A stretch of 19,901 nt of DNA from CAYPKG01 sp964411275 (GTDB lineage Bacteria > Bacillota > Clostridia > Christensenellales > CAG-138): contig CAYPKG010000034.1 in assembly GCA_964411275.1 (NCBI GenBank), forward strand, positions 1-19,901. Direction: 5' to 3'. Each line of letters starts with the position of its first letter. The stretch's first letter is position 1. The notes beneath the pieces are model-generated. The model searched no databases, was not told the origin of the DNA, and saw only the letters and a program-made list of their open reading frames with translations. Shown here one piece after another: positions 14,676 through 19,901 of this stretch. A program made the position numbers and the translations under genes.

Positions 14676-15638
14676 TTAAAAAGAGTAGAATTCCGGCTTC
14701 CGGCTGCGGGAAAACAGCGCGGTGAGGGCTTCCTCCGGGGGCTGATTTTCATACAGTACCTGATAAATGGTGCTGCAGATGGGCAGTTCCACCCGATAAC
14801 GCTCAGAAAGGCGCATCAGCGCCTGTGCGGTATACACCCCTTCCGCAAGGCCGCTATGGTAGCGGGTACGCCGGATAAAATCCTCACCAAAGCGGCGGTT
14901 GTGGCTGTGGACGGAAAACACCGTGGCCTCATAATCCCCGAGATGGCTTAGCCCATAGGCCGTGCGCTCGTCCCCGCCCATTGCAGCGATGAGCCTGCCT
15001 ACCTCCCGGGTGCCCCGGGCCATTAGCGCGCCTTTGAGGGAGCCGCGGGACAGCCCGTCCAGCATGCCCGCCGCGATGCCGATGACGTTCTTGGCGGCGG
15101 CGCCCACCTCGTTGCCCACGAGATCCTCTCCGTAATAAAACCGGATCAGCTCGCTGTCAAATGCGTCCGCCAGCTCCCGTGTCAGGGCCGGATCGGCGCT
15201 GTCGATGACCATGCAGTTGGGGCAGCCCCGGGTAAAATCCTGGACATGGCCCGGCCCCACCCAGATGGCGGTTCGCTTGCATCCGCATTGCGCCGCGATC
15301 TCGGTGAGCCGCATGCCGGTTTCCACCTCCAGCCCTTTCATGCAAAACACAATGGTTTTCTCCCTAAGGGCGGGAAGCTCCGTCAAAAGCCCCCTCAAGG
15401 CCTGGGTGTTTACGGATATGATCACAAGCGCTGCCTGGGCGATGGCCCAGGCGCTGTCGGTGGACAGCGTCACCTCTTTGGGCAACGTCAAAAGCCCGTT
15501 TCGTCCCTCCTGCATCAGCTGCGCCATATGCGCTGAGCCGGGCCGGCCGTACAGCATCACGTCATGCCCGGCCTTGGTCGCGAGATACCAGGCGATGAAT
15601 GTCCCCCATCGGCCGCAGCCGATTACCGTAGTGTGCAT
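14676..15638 (-). CDS. GpsA-like NAD(P)-dependent glycerol-3-phosphate dehydrogenase, divergent
   Basis: A cytoplasmic dehydrogenase of 320 aa that probably reduces dihydroxyacetone phosphate to sn-glycerol 3-phosphate for phospholipid synthesis. The Rossmann motif is GCGRWG (7-12). Conserved family lysines are seen at Lys101 (CMKGLE) and Lys183 (NEVGAAAKNVIGIAAG). Several usual signatures differ: the SGPSFA motif reads VGPGHV, and the substrate-binding S-R-N near the end of GDLxxT reads GDYEATVFSVHSHN, so Arg is replaced by His246. It may be a distinct clade of the family, and a related hydroxyacid dehydrogenase activity cannot be ruled out. The start follows the upstream stop by 1 nt, with GGAGGAA inside the aminopeptidase gene's end. 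Confidence 0.82.
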   Translation of the reverse strand: MHTTVIGCGRWGTFIAWYLATKAGHDVMLYGRPGSAHMAQLMQEGRNGLLTLPKEVTLSTDSAWAIAQAALVIISVNTQALRGLLTELPALREKTIVFCMKGLEVETGMRLTEIAAQCGCKRTAIWVGPGHVQDFTRGCPNCMVIDSADPALTRELADAFDSELIRFYYGEDLVGNEVGAAAKNVIGIAAGMLDGLSRGSLKGALMARGTREVGRLIAAMGGDERTAYGLSHLGDYEATVFSVHSHNRRFGEDFIRRTRYHSGLAEGVYTAQALMRLSERYRVELPICSTIYQVLYENQPPEEALTALFSRSRKPEFYSF

Positions 15639-15639
15639 T

Positions 15640-17277
15640 TCATTCTTCCTCCATGGATTTCAACTGCCCGTCAAACCAGTTAGCAAGGGGCATGTCGCTT
15701 GCCGCCTCAAAGGCGCTGATCAGGGTTTGCCTGTCGGCAATGGCAAACGCGTTGTCCCGGCAATAAGCCCAAAGCCCCGCAAAATACGCCTCGTCCCCGA
15801 TCTTCTGCCGAAGGGCATGCATCATGGCGCCGCCGCGCAAATACACGGCGCCTACATAATCGCTGCTGCCGGGATAGTCGGAAAGCGAGCCGTCGATGGG
15901 ATACTTGGGACTTGCGTCGCCGCTGGTGTTGCGTAATAAAAGTTTTTCGAATTTCTCCGTATCATAGGCCCGTTCAAAATATACCAGACCCAGATAACTC
16001 GCCAGAGACTCGTCAATCCAGGGCGCGCCGATTTCATCGCTGCCTACAAGGCCATAAAACCACTGGTGCACGGCCTCATGGGCGATCGTCAGCTCCAGCG
16101 ACTCGGCAAGCCCGCTTAAATACAGGCCCTTGTCGATCATGATCAGCCCCGGGTATTCCATGCCGCTGCCGTTGATTTCAGTCTGAACCACGGTAAACGC
16201 GGGATAGGGATACGGCCCCAGCATCTCGCTGAAAATCTCCACGGCCTTTTTCGCGTACTCTGCCGCCCGCTTAGCTTTGTTCATGGTCAGCGCCCAGGAG
16301 AGTATTTCCGGCCCGCCGTCCTCGGGTTCCAGCCTAAACAGGGTCAGCTTGCGGCCAAGTACGCAGGCAAACCCCCGGGCATTGCTGATTGCGGCGTAGG
16401 TGGTGGCGCGGCCCGAGTTGTCAGGCTCTGTCTTACTCGCAATCACCCCGGAGCAGGCGACGCTACCAAATTCCTTCGGGTACGAAAGAGCCACCTTATA
16501 ATCCGCCGTCTCGCTATAAAAGGGGTCCCCCCAGGCGGTGGTATCCCGGGTGTCCCAATGTCCGTCCTCATATACGGCCAGCACAGGCAGGAAATTTCCC
16601 AGCTGATAGCCCATGTCCGTAAGGCCAAAGCGGTCCGCTTGTTTGGGGACGCGCAATGTGAAGTTCATCACGAGGGTTAACTCCTCGCCGGGGGAAAGCT
16701 CCTGGGCGAGGGGCACCTGCAAGAGCATACCGTTGCCGGTAAGCTTGTGGCTAACGAGCCTGTCGTTGATGCTGATTGCGCCCACATTGACGCCCCCGGC
16801 CTCCTGCGCCAGCTGATAATAGGAAGCGGGGTCGTCAAAGAACGCGTCCCTTTGATTGTAATTTGGATACAGGCGGAAATACAGCTCGTAAAGGTCCTCT
16901 GCCGCCCTATTTGCCATTGTCAGCCGCATGGTGCAATACAGCATCCGCGCATCCGCATTGAGGGACACCGCCACCTCATACAGATCCCGCTCCCGTACGG
17001 GAGCGGCTGCCGGGGCGGGGGTTGCGGCAGGCTGCGCCGGGGTTGTAGCGGTGGGCAACCGGGCAGGGGCGGTCTCCTCCGGTAAAACGCCCGCCTGCTG
17101 CGGGGGCAGGGCAGCCTCGGGGGTTTCCTGTATGGCCGGCACAGGCCTATTTTGAAGGCCCCGCACCAGGAAAAACGCAAAGACACACAGCAAAAGGCCT
17201 CCGGCCACAAGGCCGCAGACAAGCAATCGCCTTTTTTTCGGGCGTTTTCTAATCTGTGAATAAAGGCGATGGCGCAT
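15640..17277 (-). CDS. Membrane-anchored M1-family metallo-aminopeptidase
   Basis: A 545-aa zinc peptidase facing outward from the membrane. A basic start and a membrane helix (about 18-38) are followed by a Pro/Ala/Thr-rich linker (about 44-94) and then the M1 domains. The exopeptidase motif is GSGMEYPG (370-377), where the usual GAMEN Asn is Tyr. The zinc site is HEAVH (400-404) with Glu423 exactly 18 residues later (DESLASYLG). At about 450 residues after the linker, it lacks the large C-terminal helical domain of long aminopeptidases such as PepN, which is common in short bacterial M1 proteins. GGGAGG lies 5 nt before the ATG. It sits in the middle of a five-gene operon. The substrate is probably extracellular peptides, but this is inferred. 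Confidence 0.9.
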   Translation of the reverse strand: MRHRLYSQIRKRPKKRRLLVCGLVAGGLLLCVFAFFLVRGLQNRPVPAIQETPEAALPPQQAGVLPEETAPARLPTATTPAQPAATPAPAAAPVRERDLYEVAVSLNADARMLYCTMRLTMANRAAEDLYELYFRLYPNYNQRDAFFDDPASYYQLAQEAGGVNVGAISINDRLVSHKLTGNGMLLQVPLAQELSPGEELTLVMNFTLRVPKQADRFGLTDMGYQLGNFLPVLAVYEDGHWDTRDTTAWGDPFYSETADYKVALSYPKEFGSVACSGVIASKTEPDNSGRATTYAAISNARGFACVLGRKLTLFRLEPEDGGPEILSWALTMNKAKRAAEYAKKAVEIFSEMLGPYPYPAFTVVQTEINGSGMEYPGLIMIDKGLYLSGLAESLELTIAHEAVHQWFYGLVGSDEIGAPWIDESLASYLGLVYFERAYDTEKFEKLLLRNTSGDASPKYPIDGSLSDYPGSSDYVGAVYLRGGAMMHALRQKIGDEAYFAGLWAYCRDNAFAIADRQTLISAFEAASDMPLANWFDGQLKSMEEE

Positions 17278-17303
17278 ACTGCCTCCCTTATGAACTCGCG
17301 GGT

Positions 17304-18134
17304 TCAGCCTAAGCCATTCTGCGCGTAAACCGTCGCAAGAGAGCCGTTGCTGTCGAGGTCCTCCAATATACGGTCCATCAGCTCCACATAGGCGGAGGTA
17401 TCCGCTCGGCAGGCGGCAACATAGCTAAGCTCTCCCAATGGGGTAATATGCTGGGCGTATCCCTCCATAGGCAGCAACCGAGCATAGGCGGCGGGTATGG
17501 CCGCAAAATAAACCTTCCCCGCTCTTAACCCGTCCAGAAGGTCGGGATACGAGGCAAACTTAACGTCGGTGAGGGTGCAGCCGTTATCTTCATTAAATCT
17601 CTCAAGCAGCGACACGGCAGTGGTGTTCTGCACCACGCCCACAGTCTGGCTCAACAACTGCGCACGGGACATATCCACATTGCAATACATCCATACCGTA
17701 TCCTTATAGTAGGGTTGGCTATAGGCATACAGCGAGGAGGTGGAGCGTTCCTTCATGGCAAACGCGATGTCAATCTCCCCAGTGTCCAGCTTCGCAAGGG
17801 CGGTATAGGGATTGACCGTCACGATTTCCATGGAGGAGGTTACGTCCTTGTTCGGAAATATTTGTTTGGTCAGCACCTTTGCCAGATACGGTTCCAGTCC
17901 TTCCCCATCCTGGGAAAATCCCACCACGCCTTCCTGCAGCCCCACCTTAAGCACGCCCAGCCGCTTCGTTGTAGCGATTTCAGCGCGGTTCATCAGTTGG
18001 TTCTCGGGGCGGATTACCAATATCAACAGCACAAGCGCAATCAGCACGCCCGCCGCGATAATGGCCACCCTGAGATGTCCGGATATATGAAGCGCGGCAG
18101 GCGCCGCGTTGTGCTTGATGCGGCGTTTGGCCAT
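17304..18134 (-). CDS. Membrane-anchored solute-binding-like protein (SBP family 3 fold)
   Basis: A 276-aa protein with one N-terminal membrane helix (about 22-42) and an extracellular domain resembling amino-acid-type periplasmic binding proteins. Visible family elements are LGVLKVGLQEG, GLEPYLAKVLTKQ, ALAKLDTGEIDIAFA and SQPYYKDTVWMY. There is no lipoprotein cysteine box; a helix replaces the lipid anchor. No permease or ATPase gene is nearby, so it may be an orphan sensor or scavenger rather than a transporter part. AGAGGGG lies 5 nt before the ATG. It is the first gene of the operon and has a clear promoter. The aminopeptidase gene follows after 26 nt, which hints at a shared link to extracellular peptides or amino acids. 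Confidence 0.8.
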   Translation of the reverse strand: MAKRRIKHNAAPAALHISGHLRVAIIAAGVLIALVLLILVIRPENQLMNRAEIATTKRLGVLKVGLQEGVVGFSQDGEGLEPYLAKVLTKQIFPNKDVTSSMEIVTVNPYTALAKLDTGEIDIAFAMKERSTSSLYAYSQPYYKDTVWMYCNVDMSRAQLLSQTVGVVQNTTAVSLLERFNEDNGCTLTDVKFASYPDLLDGLRAGKVYFAAIPAAYARLLPMEGYAQHITPLGELSYVAACRADTSAYVELMDRILEDLDSNGSLATVYAQNGLG

Positions 18135-18190
18135 TGTAGCCCCTCTTTCAAAGGTATTCCGCCCGCAAAAAAGTATGCAGTGCTGAGTGT

Positions 18191-18219
18191 ATTGTACCGT
18201 ATTTTCTACCCAATGGCAA
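18191..18219 (-). promoter_or_regulatory. Sigma-A promoter of the five-gene minus-strand operon
   Basis: On the minus strand, TTGCCA (18214-18219) and TACAAT (18191-18196) are separated by exactly 17 bp. This lies 57 nt before the start of the solute-binding-like gene and should drive the operon down to ispDF. Confidence 0.75.
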
Positions 18220-18265
18220 ATAACGGGTGTCTTTTTCAGCAGGCGGATACAAAAGAGGATTGGGA

Positions 18266-18274
18266 TGGTATACT
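18266..18274 (+). promoter_or_regulatory. Extended -10 promoter of the asparaginase gene
   Basis: TGG-TATACT forms an extended -10 box (TGnTATACT) 37 nt before the asparaginase ATG. No good -35 box is visible at the expected distance. It is divergent from the operon promoter at 18191-18219. Confidence 0.55.
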
Positions 18275-18311
18275 AGTCTTTAGAGGGAATTCGCAAACAG
18301 GAGGAATTACA

Positions 18312-19295
18312 ATGCGACGACTATTGCTGATGGGTACGGGCGGCACCATCACCTGTCTTCCAAGGAAAGGTGGACTTGCGCCGGCCCTAAGTGCCCGGGA
18401 CCTGCTTTCCTATGTAAGAACCCAGATAGACGGCATCGACAGCTACGATCTGTTTTCCCTGGACAGCTCCAACGTGCAGCCGGAGGAGTGGAGGGAGATG
18501 GCAAACCGGATGTGGAAGGCGGTAGAGGAAGGCTATGAGGGCGTCATCATCACCCATGGGACGGACACGCTGGCCTATTCCGCGTCTATGCTGAGCTTTA
18601 TGCTCCAGGGCATTTCCATTCCGGTGGTGTTTACGGGCTCTCAATATCCCATCGTGTATCCGGAATCCGATGGGCGCACAAACCTGACAAACGCCATACT
18701 GGCGGCAAGGGCCTTGTCCGGCGGCGTGTACATCGCCTTTGGCGACGCGATTATGCTGGGCTGCAGGGGCGTGAAGGTGCGCACAACCTCCGTCAACGCC
18801 TTTGAAAGCATCAATTATCCGTACATCGGCACCGTAGCCCAGGGGGCGTATGTGCCGCTAAGCAATCCGCCGGAACGAACGCCATTTTCATTTAACAGCG
18901 CCATCGAGCCCAATGTAGCCCTCATAAAGCTGGTGCCTGGGACAACCCCCGCGCTGTTTCAGGCGCTGCCCGCTTGCGGCTATAAAGGCGTGGTGGTGGA
19001 GGCGTTTGGACTGGGCGGTGTGCACAGCATCCGCCGGGATCACACCCAGGCCCTCGTCCGGCTTTTAAGCGCGGGCATCCCGGTGGTCATCGCATCCCAA
19101 TGCCTGTATGAGCAAAGCGTACCCAGCATATACGAGGTTAGCCGGCCGCTGGTGGAGGCGGGCGTCATCTCCGCCCGGGACATGACCACTGAGGCCGCCG
19201 TGACAAAGCTCATGTGGGTGCTGGGACAAACCGGGCGCATTGGCGAGGTTCGCTCCATCATGGGCGAAAACCTGTGTGGCGAGATTGTCGGATAA
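18312..19295 (+). CDS. ansA: Type I L-asparaginase
   Basis: Hydrolyses asparagine to aspartate and ammonia; no signal peptide is present, so it is cytoplasmic as expected for type I. The 327-aa length fits. The first catalytic motif is MGTGGTI with Thr12, and the second is THGTDTLAYS (81-90) with Thr84-Asp85. The substrate loop SLDSSNVQPEEW is typical of the AnsA group. AGGAGGAA lies about 6 nt before the ATG at 18312; an in-frame extension further upstream lacks a ribosome binding site and covers the promoter region. It stands alone, divergent from the operon and convergent with the small YqfO-like gene 22 nt away. A related glutamyl-tRNA amidotransferase subunit (GatD) is unlikely because the extra N-terminal domain is missing. 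Confidence 0.93.
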   Translation: MRRLLLMGTGGTITCLPRKGGLAPALSARDLLSYVRTQIDGIDSYDLFSLDSSNVQPEEWREMANRMWKAVEEGYEGVIITHGTDTLAYSASMLSFMLQGISIPVVFTGSQYPIVYPESDGRTNLTNAILAARALSGGVYIAFGDAIMLGCRGVKVRTTSVNAFESINYPYIGTVAQGAYVPLSNPPERTPFSFNSAIEPNVALIKLVPGTTPALFQALPACGYKGVVVEAFGLGGVHSIRRDHTQALVRLLSAGIPVVIASQCLYEQSVPSIYEVSRPLVEAGVISARDMTTEAAVTKLMWVLGQTGRIGEVRSIMGENLCGEIVG

Positions 19296-19317
19296 TCTCA
19301 GCCGTATGCAGGGGCTG

Positions 19318-19659
19318 TCAGGATAATCCCGTCGCCAGCAGCGGTATGACGTTGATCACCGGCTCCTCATAGGGGTGCGCCGCTTTGATGGCCGCAAGGG
19401 TAACCCCAAGGCGCGCAATTTGGCAGCAGACCTCCACCTTGTATTCCTCGGCTTCCTGAATAACCCCAACGTCCCCGTCATAGGGCTGGGCGCCCATGAG
19501 GGGCCGCCACCGGCCCCGTACAGGGCTGTAGCTCATACAGCAGTCGTACTTGCCTATGTGCCCCGCGTCCACGCTTTGGAGCGCCTCCTGAAGGGCTTCA
19601 ATATGGCTTTCCGGAATGAATATCTCCAGCTTGCAAATGGGTAACGCGGATTGTTCCAT
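19318..19659 (-). CDS. Small stand-alone YqfO/Nif3-insert-domain protein
   Basis: A 113-aa protein matching the insert domain found inside Nif3/YqfO proteins, which has a PII/CutA-like fold. It starts KLEIFIPESHIEALQEAL and has the conserved AGHIGKYDCCMSYS and the closing HPYEEPVINVIPL. The two metal-binding Nif3 halves are absent, so it is the free-standing form. Its biochemical role is unknown. AAAGGAGG lies about 6 nt before the ATG. The upstream region carries a small dyad, CATAC-AAGCA-GTATG (19694-19708), that might be an operator. Confidence 0.85.
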   Translation of the reverse strand: MEQSALPICKLEIFIPESHIEALQEALQSVDAGHIGKYDCCMSYSPVRGRWRPLMGAQPYDGDVGVIQEAEEYKVEVCCQIARLGVTLAAIKAAHPYEEPVINVIPLLATGLS

Positions 19660-19761
19660 GGTTGCCTCCTTTGTGATGGATGATCTTATTTACCATACAA
19701 GCAGTATGCCGGATAGATGACCCTGTGGCAAGGCGCGGGCGAGCTTGTTTCTAAATAAGTA

Positions 19762-19790
19762 TTGCTTTTTATATTAGAATTTAGTATAAT
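19762..19790 (+). promoter_or_regulatory. Promoter of tRNA-Pro
   Basis: TTGCTT (19762-19767) and the consensus TATAAT (19785-19790) are separated by 17 bp and end 26 nt before the first base of the tRNA. The stretch is strikingly A/T-rich compared with its surroundings, as is common upstream of stable RNA genes. Confidence 0.8.
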
Positions 19791-19816
19791 TATCTTCGCT
19801 GTTGATAACTGAATAT

Positions 19817-19893
19817 CTGGGTGTGGCGCAGTTTGGTAGCGTGCTTGAATGGGGTTCAAGAGGCCGGAGGTTCGAATCCTCTCACCCAGACCA
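19817..19893 (+). tRNA. tRNA-Pro (GGG anticodon)
   Basis: A 77-nt cloverleaf. The acceptor stem is CTGGGTG (19817-19823) with CACCCAG (19883-19889), followed by discriminator A and an encoded CCA. The D arm has GCGC/GCGT. The anticodon stem CTTGA/TCAAG encloses the loop ATGGGGT, giving anticodon GGG. The T arm is GGAGG-TTCGAAT-CCTCT with one G-U pair. Discriminator A and the GGG anticodon both fit proline. It reads the codons CCC and CCT. Confidence 0.95.
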
Positions 19894-19901
19894 ACAATGA
19901 C

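Noticed and set aside
14405..14752. N-terminal extension of IspDF by 116 codons
   Set aside because: The extension overlaps the well-supported S4-domain gene. The IspD fold starts at MKTVAVLLCAGAS with an ATGA overlap.
1..19901. Mobile elements, prophage genes or CRISPR arrays
   Set aside because: No transposase, integrase, phage structural gene, terminal repeats or regularly spaced repeats were seen on either strand. The tRNA-Pro at the end could be an integration site, but the window stops 8 nt after it.

Overview
The window looks like the chromosome of a GC-rich Clostridia-type Firmicute. Supporting signs are strong AGGAGG-type ribosome binding sites, ER-type (SipW-like) signal peptidase with SipW-type signal peptides, a class B sortase, a BTAD-type regulator, and RqcP (YabO). 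No phage, insertion sequence, CRISPR array or plasmid gene was seen. I cannot place it to genus by eye.

Left part (1-6799, + strand): a cell-surface fibre/matrix locus. It holds the 3' end of a large multi-domain surface protein with a C-terminal SpaA/CNA-B-like isopeptide domain, a SipW-like signal peptidase, and four consecutive small secreted proteins with SipW-type signal peptides (TasA/camelysin-like). After these come a Sec-secreted protein with a C-terminal membrane anchor and a degenerate sorting signal, and a class B sortase. The likely logic is that the peptidase matures the four subunits, the subunits assemble outside the cell, and the sortase may fix the anchored protein to the wall. 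Strong RNA hairpins lie after the third SipW substrate and before the sortase.

Middle (6803-9753): asparaginyl-tRNA synthetase (- strand), convergent with the sortase, then a divergent BTAD-type transcriptional regulator. The regulator is broken by an apparent 4-nt tandem duplication (CCAACCAA) and ends at a clear intrinsic terminator.

Right-centre (9981-13270, + strand): a compact three-gene unit. It encodes an MprF/YbhN-like integral membrane protein, an RlmI-like SAM methyltransferase, and an unusual protein with two complete RluA-type pseudouridine synthase domains in tandem.

Right (13253-18134, - strand): a tightly packed five-gene operon transcribed from a good sigma-A promoter near 18191-18219. 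In order of transcription it encodes a membrane-anchored solute-binding-like protein, a membrane-anchored M1 aminopeptidase, a divergent GpsA-like dehydrogenase, an RqcP-like S4 protein and an IspDF fusion. Its last gene overlaps the convergent pseudouridine synthase gene by 18 nt. Beyond it lie a divergent type I asparaginase, a small stand-alone Nif3-insert/YqfO-like protein and a tRNA-Pro(GGG) with its own promoter.
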